From JADZAI01 sp964390465 (GTDB taxonomy: Bacteria; Pseudomonadota; Alphaproteobacteria; Micropepsales; Micropepsaceae): a stretch of 64,000 bases of DNA. Every line of letters starts with the position of its first letter. Position 1 is the first letter of the stretch. Shown one piece after another: positions 17,523 to 26,132 of this stretch. The notes beneath the pieces are model-generated. The model searched no databases and had not been told where the DNA came from. It saw only the letters and a list, made by a program, of their open reading frames with translations. A program made the position numbers and the translations under genes. The DNA is taken from contig CAYMIJ010000005.1 in assembly GCA_964390465.1 (NCBI GenBank), positions 124,001-188,000 of the forward strand, written 5' to 3'.

Positions 17523-17602
17523 TCTTTTCCCATATAGAGTGCGCGAAAGCCGGGCGGATACGGCTTCAAGCGGCCCCATATCGGCCCACGGGAAGGACAG
17601 TC

Positions 17603-18730
17603 ATGAACGCGCCTCTGCAGATCACCAAGGACAACGCCTATGATGCGGCGGATCCGAAAGACTTCGCCTCGATGATGGAGGTTGAGCGTTATGGCAACCG
17701 CTCAACCGCGTTCGACAAGATCATCTCGGCCACCCATGACCATTTCTGGGATCCGCTCGACACCAAATATATCGACTTCGCAGCGCCTTTCGACATGGAG
17801 AACGAGGCGCTTCTGCCCGACGAAATGTTCCCCATCTTCGCCACCCGCGTGGGCGAGAAGCTGACCGGCAAGGACAAGGTCGCCTTCATCAACGAAAACG
17901 TGCGCTGGATGCTTTCGGCCATTCTGCATGGCGAACAGGGGGCGCTGTCGCTTTCGGCCTCGCTCTGCCACGTCCTGCGTGACCCGGGCGCACAGGAATA
18001 CGCCGCCAACCAGACACGCGAAGAAGCACGCCATGTGGCGGGCTTTTCCAAATACATTCAGGCCCGCTGGGGCAAGCCGCTGCCCGTCGGCCCGACGCTC
18101 GGCAGCCTGCTGACCGAAATGGTCAATGCGCCGGAAGTCTATAAAAAGATCGTCGGCATGCAGATGCTGGTGGAAGGCCTTGCCATGGGTGCCTTCGCCA
18201 CCATGTACAACAAGGCCCGCGATCCGCTTCTGGTGAAGCTGATGCAGCTGACCATGACCGACGAGGCCTTCCACCATAAATTCGGGAAGATCTGGGCCGA
18301 CCGCACCATTCCGAAACTGTCGGCTGAAGAACAGACCATCATCGAAGACTGGGCCGCACACTGCTTCCAGACCCTGCTGTTCAACCTGATCAACCCCGAG
18401 CAGATGAAGGAAGTCTATGCCAAGTTCGGCATTGACTGGCAGGACGCGCAGGCAGCGCTAGTGGAAGCCATCACCGATGATGAGCGCCGCGAGCGCATGA
18501 AGGAGTCGAGCGATATCTTCCGTGTGCTGATCAAGACGCTGCTGAAAGCGGGCATCATCACTGATCGCACCAAGGGCTTCTACCAGACCTATGTCGACAT
18601 GGACGAGCTGAAGGCCGAAGGCGACCACATGGTCGGTGATGACATTGCCGAGGAAGGCATCCGCTACCTCCAGAGCGTCAACTTCGGCGCCAACGCCAAG
18701 ACGCACTCCGTGCTGATGGCCGCTGAATAA
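17603..18730 (+). CDS. Ferritin-like diiron protein of unknown substrate
   Basis: This is a 375-residue soluble protein. Six candidate iron ligands fall in the order expected of a diiron four-helix bundle: Glu111 (HGEQGAL), Glu141 and His144 (EEARH), Glu191 (LVEGLAM), and Glu221 and His224 (DEAFHH). The protein is much longer than ferritins and closer to diiron oxygenases. Substrate is unknown, and fatty-acyl or aromatic oxidation are possibilities only. It is monocistronic, with tandem operators upstream and a strong terminator downstream. A good GGGAAGGA ribosome site precedes the ATG. Confidence 0.8.
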   Translation: MNAPLQITKDNAYDAADPKDFASMMEVERYGNRSTAFDKIISATHDHFWDPLDTKYIDFAAPFDMENEALLPDEMFPIFATRVGEKLTGKDKVAFINENVRWMLSAILHGEQGALSLSASLCHVLRDPGAQEYAANQTREEARHVAGFSKYIQARWGKPLPVGPTLGSLLTEMVNAPEVYKKIVGMQMLVEGLAMGAFATMYNKARDPLLVKLMQLTMTDEAFHHKFGKIWADRTIPKLSAEEQTIIEDWAAHCFQTLLFNLINPEQMKEVYAKFGIDWQDAQAALVEAITDDERRERMKESSDIFRVLIKTLLKAGIITDRTKGFYQTYVDMDELKAEGDHMVGDDIAEEGIRYLQSVNFGANAKTHSVLMAAE

Positions 18731-18752
18731 GCAGCGATCGCCATACCAAACC

Positions 18753-18779
18753 AAAGGGCGGGGTCATTCCCCGCCCTTT
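18753..18779 (+). terminator. Rho-independent terminator after the diiron gene
   Basis: An 11-bp perfect stem (AAAGGGCGGGG with CCCCGCCCTTT) and a 5-nt loop begin 22 nt past the stop and end in a run of T. Confidence 0.9.
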
Positions 18780-18828
18780 TCATTTCAGAAGCATACGCGA
18801 TTACCCGGCAAAGCTGGGCCACGGCGCA

Positions 18829-19170
18829 TCAATTATTGGCGCCGCCAAATCCGGTGCAATTTTCAGTGATCGACCAGATGTTGAACTGATAATAGTCCAC
18901 ATCTTTCAGAACGCACTGCGCGCCTTTCTCGTCCACCAGCTTCATGTCATACAGACCATTCTGCAGGTCACTGAACACATAGCTGCCGCCCGGCCGGACC
19001 GGGCCATTCTGCAGAAGATTCGGGCCGAAGCGATTGACGTCGATGGGCGAGACATGCACCGCGACAATCGCTACGGGCGACATGTTCTGTATCGACAGTT
19101 TGCCAGACTGTGCGGCTGCAGGGAAAACTGCCAGCATCACCAAGCCCAGCGCTGAAAAAATCCTCTTCAT
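18829..19170 (-). CDS. Small secreted protein of unknown function
   Basis: This 113-residue protein starts at MKRIFSALG, with a signal peptide (about 1-21, ending AAAQ). The mature part looks like an all-beta domain, with segments such as KLSIQNMSPVAIVAVHVSP and GSYVFSDLQNGLYDMKLVD, and two cysteines near the C-terminus (QCVL and ENCTG) that may pair. It resembles small exported proteins found next to no particular system, and I do not assign a function. It diverges from mmcB across about 66 bp. Confidence 0.7.
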   Translation of the reverse strand: MKRIFSALGLVMLAVFPAAAQSGKLSIQNMSPVAIVAVHVSPIDVNRFGPNLLQNGPVRPGGSYVFSDLQNGLYDMKLVDEKGAQCVLKDVDYYQFNIWSITENCTGFGGANN

Positions 19171-19236
19171 GTCCTTCCGGCCCTTCCAGCCGTCATTCAA
19201 GTCCCCTTCTTTGTGCAGAAGGGTTAAGGCAAAGTT

Positions 19237-19689
19237 ATGGTCATGAATGGTGAATGGCCCTTGAACAGCGCAGCCACTGCCCGAGGCGTACAACGCTGTC
19301 TGGTGTCATTTGGTTGCGTTTGTGTGACGGAGCTCACACTTCCTTATGGGGGCCGGCTTGATATCGCGGCCCTCAGCCCGACCGGCGAGGTGATCGGGGT
19401 CGAGATCAAGGTGAGTGTCGCTGACCTGAAAGGCGATACGAAATGGACCAGCTATCTGGATTACTGTGATCGCTTCTATTTCGCCGTGCCAACGGGCTTC
19501 GACCTGTCACTGCCGCCAGCGCAGACCGGACTTATCGCAGCCGACCCATTCGGCGCAGAGATCATCCGTGAAAGCCAGGCGCACCCCATTGCCGCCGCCA
19601 GACGCAAGGCCATGACGTTGCTGTTCGCGCGGGTGGCGGCAATGCGTCTCATGACAGTGCGCGACCCCGGCCTGCAGCAGGGGCCGTGA
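19237..19689 (+). CDS. mmcB: MmcB-family DNA repair protein
   Basis: This 150-residue protein belongs to the MmcB family, restriction-endonuclease-like proteins that protect alphaproteobacteria from mitomycin C. The nuclease-fold residues are visible: GRLDIAALS supplies an Asp and VIGVEIKVSVADLKGD supplies the ExK. An ATG two codons in (MNGEW) is an alternative start. I see no GTTC-N7-GTTC LexA box in the short upstream region, although mmcB is SOS-controlled in Caulobacter. It converges on actR, a pairing I recall from other alphaproteobacteria. Confidence 0.88.
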   Translation: MVMNGEWPLNSAATARGVQRCLVSFGCVCVTELTLPYGGRLDIAALSPTGEVIGVEIKVSVADLKGDTKWTSYLDYCDRFYFAVPTGFDLSLPPAQTGLIAADPFGAEIIRESQAHPIAAARRKAMTLLFARVAAMRLMTVRDPGLQQGP

Positions 19690-19692
19690 GCG

Positions 19693-20244
19693 TCATTTGG
19701 GCGAGTGCTTGGAAAGAATCCGCTGAAGCGTGCGGCGATGCATGCCCAGCCGCCGCGCGGTTTCAGAAACATTCTGCCCGCACATTTCATAGATGCGGTT
19801 GATATGTTCCCACCGCACCCTGACAGCGGACATCAGGTTCTCTGGAAGATCCGGCTTCGACGTGCCCGGTTTGAGCAGAGCATGGAGCACGTCATCGGCA
19901 TCAGCCGGTTTTGACATATAATCGATGGCACCAAACTTCACGGCCGCCACCGCCGTCGCGATATTGCCATAACCGGTCAACACAACAGCGCGTGCATCAG
20001 GCCGCGCTTTGAGCAGGGCATCAACAATGTCGAGCCCGCTGCCGTCGTTCAGACGCAGGTCGATGACCGCGAGGCCGGGCGGTGATGTGCTGATATGGCC
20101 CAGCGCCTCATGTACGCTTTCGGCGGACAGAACGTTGAGACCACGCGCGTTCATGGCCCGGCCAAGGCGGTTGCGGAAGGTCGCGTCATCATCAGCGACC
20201 AGAATGGTCTGACCGGCAAGATCTTCTGCTGCGTCCTCAGACAT
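19693..20244 (-). CDS. actR: ActR/RegA-type response regulator
   Basis: This is a 183-residue redox/acid response regulator. The receiver domain (about 12-125) has the acidic pair ADDDATF, phospho-acceptor Asp in VIDLRLNDGSG, and Lys in MSKPADADD. The C-terminal Fis-type helix-turn-helix is NVSETARRLGMHRRTLQRIL. The size and this exact helix-turn-helix are hallmarks of RegA/ActR/PrrA. The ATG overlaps the end of actS by 8 nt, so the kinase is translated first from a common mRNA. Targets elsewhere include respiration and carbon metabolism genes. Confidence 0.94.
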   Translation of the reverse strand: MSEDAAEDLAGQTILVADDDATFRNRLGRAMNARGLNVLSAESVHEALGHISTSPPGLAVIDLRLNDGSGLDIVDALLKARPDARAVVLTGYGNIATAVAAVKFGAIDYMSKPADADDVLHALLKPGTSKPDLPENLMSAVRVRWEHINRIYEMCGQNVSETARRLGMHRRTLQRILSKHSPK

Positions 20245-21583
20245 GCATCGCCCCTTTTGGATGATCGCCTGCCGCCTCCAGCCGCTCACGCGGCCAGTCC
20301 ATGGTGACGGAAGCGCCACCCTCAAAGGCATTGCCGAATGTGAGGATGGCACCGGTGCGCTCAAGCAGGGTCTTGGCAATGAAGAAGCCAAGACCCATGC
20401 CCGCATGGTTGCGACCAGGCTGTAGCGGAATCAGTGTATCGGTATTCGTTGGCATTGTGCGGCCGGGCCGCGTGGTCACATACGGTTCACCCAGCCTGTG
20501 CAGCACATCAGGTGCAAAGCCCGGCCCGTTATCACGCACGCGCACGACAATGCGCGCGTCATCCCATTTGGCAGTGACCGTGACTGTGCTGGCCGCGTAG
20601 CCGGCGGCATTGGCGATGAGATTGCCGATCGCATAGCGCAGTTCAGGCATGACCTTGATGGCAGGCTGATCTTCAGCGCCGTCAATCAGGATGCGGATTT
20701 TCGCAGAGCGATAGGGTTCCGCCAGATCATCCAAGAAGGCGAGGAGCGGCAGACGTGAATCCGGCCCGATCCCATCGCTTTCGCGGTGCTCGGCAAGACG
20801 TCTGAGAATAACGCGGCAACGCTCCACCTGAGCACGCAGCAGCGCTGCATCTTCAGCCAGCGGACCTTCCTTGGGCAGCTCGCGCTGGAGTTCCTTGGCA
20901 ACGACGGCAATGGTGCCAAGCGGCGTGCCGAGCTCGTGCGCCGCCGCCGCTGCCAGACTGCCCAGAGCCGACAGTTTCTGTTCAGAGGCCAGCGCCCGCT
21001 CCATCGCCGCATAGCCGGCCTGAAGCCGCCACGCCTCCATCGAAATACGGGCCAGTGCAATCGTTATGAAGATAATGGTCGTGGCCAGCGCCACCCAGGT
21101 GGCCCCGACAAAGAGGGGCGGTAGGGCCAAGGTCTTTCCGGCCTCCCACGGGAGGGGAAAATGCCAGAAGGCCAGAACAACGAGCAGACACAGGGTCCAG
21201 CCGCACAGCAGCGCCGTGTAACGCAGATACAGCGACAGGGCGCCAACCACAGGTGCCGCCAGAAAGACGATCGCAAACGGATTTTGCACCCCGCCCGTCA
21301 GGAACAGAACTGAGGCCAGTTGCGTCTGATCAAACATGAGCAGAGCAAAGATGGCGCGATCAGATGGCCGTTTCTGCCCCGGCCAGTTCAGCCAGATGAC
21401 GCCAGTCAGCAGGATCGATGCGCCAATGGAAAGCAGGCACATGACCAGCGGCAGTTCGAATCCCAGATTGTAGTGGACAAATAAAATGGCACCAAGCTGG
21501 CCAAACCCCGCCATCAACCGCAGCATGTTCAGTGTGCCGAGGCGCAGCTGACTACTGCGAGGGGCTTCCTGCTGGCTGGCCAT
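20237..21583 (-). CDS. actS: ActS/PrrB/RegB-type redox-sensing histidine kinase
   Basis: This is a membrane kinase of about 448 residues. Five or six transmembrane helices occupy about 15-180. The loop motif GGVQNPF matches the conserved quinone-binding heptad GGxxNPF of RegB. The H-box AAAHELGTPLGTI carries the phospho-acceptor His. A nearby Cys in QVERCRVIL corresponds, from memory, to the redox-active Cys265 of Rhodobacter RegB. ATPase boxes include NLIANAAGYA, VRDNGPGF and GMGLGFFIA. The start is uncertain; I use the ATG at MASQQEA, though an in-frame GTG 39 nt upstream is possible. Confidence 0.92.
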   Translation of the reverse strand: MASQQEAPRSSQLRLGTLNMLRLMAGFGQLGAILFVHYNLGFELPLVMCLLSIGASILLTGVIWLNWPGQKRPSDRAIFALLMFDQTQLASVLFLTGGVQNPFAIVFLAAPVVGALSLYLRYTALLCGWTLCLLVVLAFWHFPLPWEAGKTLALPPLFVGATWVALATTIIFITIALARISMEAWRLQAGYAAMERALASEQKLSALGSLAAAAAHELGTPLGTIAVVAKELQRELPKEGPLAEDAALLRAQVERCRVILRRLAEHRESDGIGPDSRLPLLAFLDDLAEPYRSAKIRILIDGAEDQPAIKVMPELRYAIGNLIANAAGYAASTVTVTAKWDDARIVVRVRDNGPGFAPDVLHRLGEPYVTTRPGRTMPTNTDTLIPLQPGRNHAGMGLGFFIAKTLLERTGAILTFGNAFEGGASVTMDWPRERLEAAGDHPKGAMHV

Positions 21584-21717
21584 GCCCAGAAAATTCAAAG
21601 GGTTAAGGGTCAGACTCACGTCACAGCCAAGGTCATCGTAAGGCACAACCCTAAAGCGGGGCTGAACTGAGGGCAAACACGAAACGCCTCGTCAAGGTTT
21701 TGCGCGCCTAATAAAGC

Positions 21718-21745
21718 TTGACGCCGCTTTTGTGCGCCGCACAAA
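21718..21745 (+). promoter_or_regulatory. Promoter region of phaZ with TTTGTGC-GCC-GCACAAA palindrome
   Basis: A TTGACG -35-like hexamer at 21718-21723 is followed by a perfect 7-bp inverted repeat with a 3-nt spacer at 21729-21745. The palindrome falls where the -10 should lie (ACAAAT or CAAATA). The TGC-N3-GCA core resembles the PhaR repressor site described as CTGC-N3/4-GCAG. The link to PhaR is inferred. Confidence 0.5.
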
Positions 21746-21768
21746 TATGGCTCCACAGGGGACACATC

Positions 21769-23013
21769 GTGCATCGCAGTTTTCTTTACGCCGCTGTCGA
21801 CGGCGCCAAGCGCGCCGCGCAGCCCATGCGGGCCATGGCCGAGCTTTCCGCACAGGCCCTGCGCACGCCGCTGAACCCCTGGTCGCGCACCGAGGCTGGA
21901 CGACGCTGGGCCGCGGCCTGCGACGTGTTCGAGCAGATGTGGCGCATCTATCCCAAGCCAGCCTTCAACCTGCCCTTCACCGAAGTGAATGGCGAGCGAC
22001 TGGCCATCATTGAAAAGCCGGTCTGGTCGCGCCCTTTCGGTACGCTGTTGCATTTCGAAAAGCAGATCGGCCCCAAGGCGAAACTGAAACCGCAACCCAA
22101 GGTGCTGATCGCAGCGCCTCTGTCGGGCCATTTCGCCACCCTGCTGCGCGGCACGGTCGAAGCCATGCTGCCCGGCCATGATGTCTATATCACCGACTGG
22201 ACCGATGCGCGGCTGGTGCCGGTGAACGAAGGCCGCTTCGGGCTGGATGAGTATGTTGAATACATCATGGAGATGCTGCGGCATCTTGGCCCCGGCACGC
22301 ATCTGATGGCGGTGTGCCAGCCCGGCCCCGCCTGCCTTGCCGCCGCCGCCCTGATGCACGAGGACAAAGAGGACGCACGCCCTGCCTCGCTGACCATCAT
22401 GGGTTCGCCCATCGACGCGCGACGCTCTCCCACCCAGCCCAACCGGCTGAGCGAGGAGCGCCCCTTTTCGTGGTTCGAGGAAAAGATGATCCATACCGTG
22501 CCGTGGCCCTATCCGGGCGCGGGACGGCGGGTCTATCCGGGCTTCCTGCAGCTGACCGCCTTCATCAACATGAACCGCGACCGCCACGCCGACGCGCAGC
22601 GCGACTTCTACAACAATCTCATCAAGGGCGATGGCGAGAGCGTGCAGAAGCACCGCGAGTTCTATGATGAATATCTTTCGGTGCTGGACCTTTCCGCCGA
22701 GTTCTATCTCGACACGATCGACCGCGTGTTCCAGCGCTTTGAACTGGCGACGGGCACATTCCATTTCCGTGGCCGTCTGGTGAAGCCGGCAGCCATCCGC
22801 GACATGGGGCTGATGACCGTGGAAGGCGAGAAGGACGATATTTCAGGCGTCGGCCAGACCCAGGCGGCGCATGCGCTGTGCCCATCTATCCCCGACAGAC
22901 GCAAGGTTCTGTATGTGCATCCGCAGGTCGGGCATTACGGCGTCTTCAACGGCAAGCGCTGGCGCACCGACATCCAGCCCCGCGTCGCCGATTTCATCAA
23001 GGCGAATGGGTGA
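21769..23013 (+). CDS. phaZ: Intracellular polyhydroxyalkanoate depolymerase
   Basis: This alpha/beta hydrolase mobilises PHB granules, 414 residues from a GTG start (GGGGA lies 6 nt upstream). The lipase-box-like motif VCQPGP holds the catalytic nucleophile Cys. Counting from this GTG it is Cys183, the same number I recall for the Ralstonia PhaZ1 nucleophile, which supports the start. PHA-depolymerase hallmarks include VLIAAPLSGHFATLLRGTV and DVYITDWTDARLVP. The C-terminal catalytic His is probably in HPQVGHYGVFNG. It is divergent from actSR. The synthase is not in this window. Confidence 0.94.
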   Translation: MHRSFLYAAVDGAKRAAQPMRAMAELSAQALRTPLNPWSRTEAGRRWAAACDVFEQMWRIYPKPAFNLPFTEVNGERLAIIEKPVWSRPFGTLLHFEKQIGPKAKLKPQPKVLIAAPLSGHFATLLRGTVEAMLPGHDVYITDWTDARLVPVNEGRFGLDEYVEYIMEMLRHLGPGTHLMAVCQPGPACLAAAALMHEDKEDARPASLTIMGSPIDARRSPTQPNRLSEERPFSWFEEKMIHTVPWPYPGAGRRVYPGFLQLTAFINMNRDRHADAQRDFYNNLIKGDGESVQKHREFYDEYLSVLDLSAEFYLDTIDRVFQRFELATGTFHFRGRLVKPAAIRDMGLMTVEGEKDDISGVGQTQAAHALCPSIPDRRKVLYVHPQVGHYGVFNGKRWRTDIQPRVADFIKANG

Positions 23014-23188
23014 GCACTGTTGCTGCAGCCACTGCATCTGGAACGGATGATGGCATTCATCCCAACCCCATGAAGGTCGCGTGCTGGCGAAGTGTCCCTG
23101 AGAATGCTATTCTGTGCCCTCAACCCTGCGCACGGAGAATGACGACATTTCTCATGCCGGCGCATCACACCTTCAGGTCTGCGCTCGC

Positions 23189-24238
23189 ATGACTCATCAG
23201 ATTGTGCCGGTCGTCATGTGCGGGGGAGCTGGAACCCGACTTTGGCCGCTATCCGTCAACAGCCATCCCAAGCCGTTTCATGTCATGGGCGGCGGCATGG
23301 AGACCCTGTTTCAGGCGACAGTGAACCGCCTGCGCGGCCATCTCGAAGGCGCAGATTCGCCTGGCATCATCTGTGGCGCGGCGCATGTTGATCTCGTGGA
23401 AAGCCAGTTGAAGGAAATTGGCGTGAAGCCGCGCTGGATCATTTCCGAGCCGGTGGGCCGCAACACCGCAGCGGTGGCCGCGCTTACAGCACTCATGGCC
23501 GATGCCGACGGTGCACAGGTGGCGCTCCTGCTGCCTGCTGACCACATCATCAAGAACCCGGCCGCTTTCTGCGAGGCGGTGAAAACCGGGCTGCAGGCCA
23601 CCTCAACACACATCGTTACATTCGGCGCAAAAGCGGCCGAGAACAATATCGGATATGGTTATATCCAGACAGGTGATGAGCTGGCCGCAGGGGTTCGTGC
23701 CTGTGCCGCGTTCAAGGAAAAGCCCGACGCACAAACCGCCCAGACCTATGTTGATGCCGGCGATTACGTCTGGAACACTGGCATGTTCCTGTTTTCGCCA
23801 AAGGTCATGCTACGTGAGTTTGAGGCGCATCGCCCTGACATTCTGCTCGCCTGCCGCTCGGTCCTTCACACGGCCGGACGTCATGGTGTGCTGCATGAGT
23901 TGCCGCTGGCCACCTTTGCGACGGTTCCTGAAATATCCATCGACCATGCCGTCATGGAACCTTCAACACATGTGGCCGTGGTGCCCTGCGACATGGGCTG
24001 GGCAGATGTCGGCTGCTGGAGCGAGCTCTGGAAGCTCGCGCCCAAAGATGCCGAGGGCAATTACGTGCACGGTCGCGCCCATCTTCATAACGTTCACAAC
24101 TCGGTTATTCGCACAGACGGCACGCCCGTTTCCGTCATAGGTCTCGACGATATCGTGGTGGTGGCGACCCGTGATGGCGTGCTGGTCACGCCCAAGGCGC
24201 ATGATCAGGACGTTAAAAAGGTCGTTCACAAAGACTGA
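23189..24238 (+). CDS. Mannose-1-phosphate guanylyltransferase
   Basis: This 349-residue nucleotidyltransferase should make GDP-mannose from mannose-1-phosphate and GTP for surface glycans. The signature GGAGTRLWPLS (about 11-21) is followed by the variant activation Lys region HPKPF. A GRNTAAVAALTAL motif, FKEKPDA and WNTGMFLF follow. Only the nucleotidyltransferase domain and its beta-helix are present; the C-terminal isomerase cupin of AlgA/ManC-type bifunctional enzymes is absent. The ATG at MTHQIVP was chosen. Its 3' end overlaps the convergent glycosyltransferase gene by 13 nt. Confidence 0.9.
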   Translation: MTHQIVPVVMCGGAGTRLWPLSVNSHPKPFHVMGGGMETLFQATVNRLRGHLEGADSPGIICGAAHVDLVESQLKEIGVKPRWIISEPVGRNTAAVAALTALMADADGAQVALLLPADHIIKNPAAFCEAVKTGLQATSTHIVTFGAKAAENNIGYGYIQTGDELAAGVRACAAFKEKPDAQTAQTYVDAGDYVWNTGMFLFSPKVMLREFEAHRPDILLACRSVLHTAGRHGVLHELPLATFATVPEISIDHAVMEPSTHVAVVPCDMGWADVGCWSELWKLAPKDAEGNYVHGRAHLHNVHNSVIRTDGTPVSVIGLDDIVVVATRDGVLVTPKAHDQDVKKVVHKD

Positions 24239-25074
24239 CCCTGTTGCGGTGTCACGGGCCAGACACGCGACCACGGCGCCAGCGTCAAACGCCCGCGCCC
24301 TCCAAACAGCGACATTTGTCGGCGCCAGCGGCTGAGATAGCGCCCACCCGTATCGGCTCTGACATGACGCTGCCATGCATCAAGTTTCTCAACCGATGAG
24401 CGCAAGGTCGGACCGCGCGGATCATTCCGCGAGCTTTCCACAAGAGCCTGCCGCACAGGAAATGGCGCGCAATCCAGGGTAACGAGATTGTGCCGCCAGA
24501 GATTGCTGAGGAAATTGTCAAAAGGCTCGAACACGCCGTCAGCCCGCTCGATCAGTCTGGCCGCAGCTTCCTGTGTCACGAGATAAGCGGCCCCTCCAGA
24601 TGCCGGATTGAGCGATGCAACAAGCTGATAGGATGGGCCAGCGGGCGCAATGTCGAGCACGGGCCGCCGCCCTTTACGGCGCATCCCTTCCAGCTTCACC
24701 ATCTGCCAAAGCCTGCGATAGCCAAGTATGGCCTCCAGCGCCTGAACAATATCAGGCGCGAACTCAGCGTCGTCTTCCAGGATAAGGCCAAATGGCTTGC
24801 CACTTTCCCGGAACGCGGCAAGCGCCTTGAGATGGCTTTGAAAGCAGGCTTCCTCGCCCACCACATAATGACGGCCATCCCAATTCGTTTCGATCAGCAC
24901 ATCGTCGCGGGAGATGGTCAACCCGCCGCGGGGCACGAAGGTGTCAGAACGCCTGTCTATGGCGGTGATACGCGTGGCTGCGAGCCCCGTCATTTCAAGC
25001 TGACGCATCATGAACGCCCAACGGTCTTTGCAGCGGTCGAGGTTGATGATGAAGACGCCAAGCCGATCCAGCAT
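24226..25074 (-). CDS. Glycosyltransferase family 25 (LPS biosynthesis type)
   Basis: This protein has about 282 residues from MLDRLGV, whose ATG lies 8 nt after GGAG. A longer in-frame ATG adds 11 residues. Family 25 features are the N-terminal VFIINLDRCKDRW and the ILEDDAEF motif (about residue 95), a DxD-like metal/sugar-nucleotide site. A GGAAYLVTQEAAARLIERAD segment follows and is also typical. It should add a sugar to lipopolysaccharide or another glycan. Donor and acceptor are unknown. The convergent guanylyltransferase is suggestive only. Confidence 0.88.
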   Translation of the reverse strand: MLDRLGVFIINLDRCKDRWAFMMRQLEMTGLAATRITAIDRRSDTFVPRGGLTISRDDVLIETNWDGRHYVVGEEACFQSHLKALAAFRESGKPFGLILEDDAEFAPDIVQALEAILGYRRLWQMVKLEGMRRKGRRPVLDIAPAGPSYQLVASLNPASGGAAYLVTQEAAARLIERADGVFEPFDNFLSNLWRHNLVTLDCAPFPVRQALVESSRNDPRGPTLRSSVEKLDAWQRHVRADTGGRYLSRWRRQMSLFGGRGRLTLAPWSRVWPVTPQQGQSL

Positions 25075-25229
25075 GATTTCATCTCCAGTCATGACGGGCC
25101 GGTTCATCTTGTGATGCCGACGGACGACATGTGCGCCCGCGCCTGACCGACCGCCAGACGTTTCTTACGATCTTGCAGCCGCGCTTGCACCCATACGGTC
25201 TAGCCGTTAGACCCGCGCGATCAGCCTGC

Positions 25230-25304
<75 letters not shown>

Positions 25305-25363
25305 ATCCTGCCAGCCTGTAACGGCATGCGGATTCAGACTTCGCACAGCACACCAGCACGATG

Positions 25364-25627
25364 TCAGACGAAAATCCGGTAGGGCGCGATGATGCCATCG
25401 GGCGACTTGATGGCGAACTCGTTGCCGCGATCTGCCTCGGCTACCAGCGCTTCGTAGACGCGGATCGCGTTGCGGATGACCTCGGCATAGGAGGCGGCTT
25501 CCGTTTTATCCTTCAATCGTTGCAGACGCTCCATAGCCTGTGGCGGCATTTCAAGCTGCACACGGGTGGTGGTGCGGCCTTCATCTTCGACGAAGCGGCG
25601 GCGCATGTGATGACGTTCCCTGTGCAT
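25364..25627 (-). CDS. Small ribbon-helix-helix-like protein
   Basis: This 87-residue basic protein has a segment TTTRVQLEMPPQAMERLQRL then a second helix EVIRNAIRVYEALV, the strand-helix-helix layout of ribbon-helix-helix DNA-binding proteins (about 18-62). The 25-residue tail ends in PYRIFV. It follows the membrane-protein gene by 3 nt and is probably co-transcribed. A palindrome sits over the promoter of that pair, so autoregulation is a fair guess. It is not an obvious toxin-antitoxin unit, since the partner is a membrane protein. Confidence 0.65.
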   Translation of the reverse strand: MHRERHHMRRRFVEDEGRTTTRVQLEMPPQAMERLQRLKDKTEAASYAEVIRNAIRVYEALVAEADRGNEFAIKSPDGIIAPYRIFV

Positions 25628-25630
25628 GGT

Positions 25631-26032
25631 TCAACCCCGCGCTCTGCGGCGTTCGTCGCGGCGGCGCTGGATGGCCAGCCAGGCCCGCCGTTCCTCGCGG
25701 GCCTCAGCCCCGCCAAAGAGGGTTTTGGCAACCCAAACTGCGAAGACGATCGCGGCCGCCAGCAGCAGGCCCCGCGGCCCATGATGCGCAAAAAGGCTGA
25801 GCGCACCGTAGATGCCGAGCAGAATGACGACAGCGCTGAGCAGGCTGGATCGGCCATGGCGCCGCTTGCGATAGCGCCGGGCGAGTTCCGCCTCATCGGC
25901 ATCAAAGTCGTCGTCCACCGGACGGGGCGCAGACTCAACCCCATGCGAGGCGCGGTCGCGGCTGCCCTCTGACACATCGGCAGGGAATGCATCCCCCACA
26001 CCAACATTGAACCTGGCCAATTCACCCTCCAT
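25631..26032 (-). CDS. Small membrane protein of unknown function
   Basis: I do not recognise this 133-residue protein. It has an acidic N-terminal region (about 10-50), a basic stretch RRYRKRRHGR, two hydrophobic helices (about 63-100: SAVVILLGIYGALSLF and LLLAAAIVFAVWVA) and a very basic C-terminus (ERRAWLAIQRRRDERRRARG). This suggests a two-helix inner-membrane protein with both ends in the cytoplasm. It is the first gene of a two-gene operon with the RHH-like protein. Confidence 0.65.
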   Translation of the reverse strand: MEGELARFNVGVGDAFPADVSEGSRDRASHGVESAPRPVDDDFDADEAELARRYRKRRHGRSSLLSAVVILLGIYGALSLFAHHGPRGLLLAAAIVFAVWVAKTLFGGAEAREERRAWLAIQRRRDERRRARG

Positions 26033-26053
26033 CAGCGGCCGTCTACTGAAGTG

Positions 26054-26094
26054 AATATAGCAGGAAACATCAAAAATACATCATCATATGATGT
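26054..26094 (-). promoter_or_regulatory. Promoter and operator of the membrane protein/RHH operon
   Basis: On the minus strand a TATATT -10 lies at 26059-26054, about 21 nt before the ATG. Upstream, a palindrome (ACATCA-TCATA-TGATGT, 26078-26094, with the perfect 12-mer CATCATATGATG inside) covers the -35 position. This is an unusually AT-rich patch for the window. RHH proteins often bind such sites. Confidence 0.55.
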
Positions 26095-26132
26095 GATTGT
26101 GGCTACAACGCCCTCACAATCACCCCAAACAG

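Noticed and set aside
19224..19238. CtrA-like TTAA-N7-TTAT next to mmcB
   Set aside because: The second half overlaps the mmcB start codon and deviates from the consensus, so a binding role is not supported.
21616..22764. Long open frame antisense to phaZ
   Set aside because: phaZ is clear with its catalytic motif, and the antisense translation is low-complexity His/Arg/Gly-rich.
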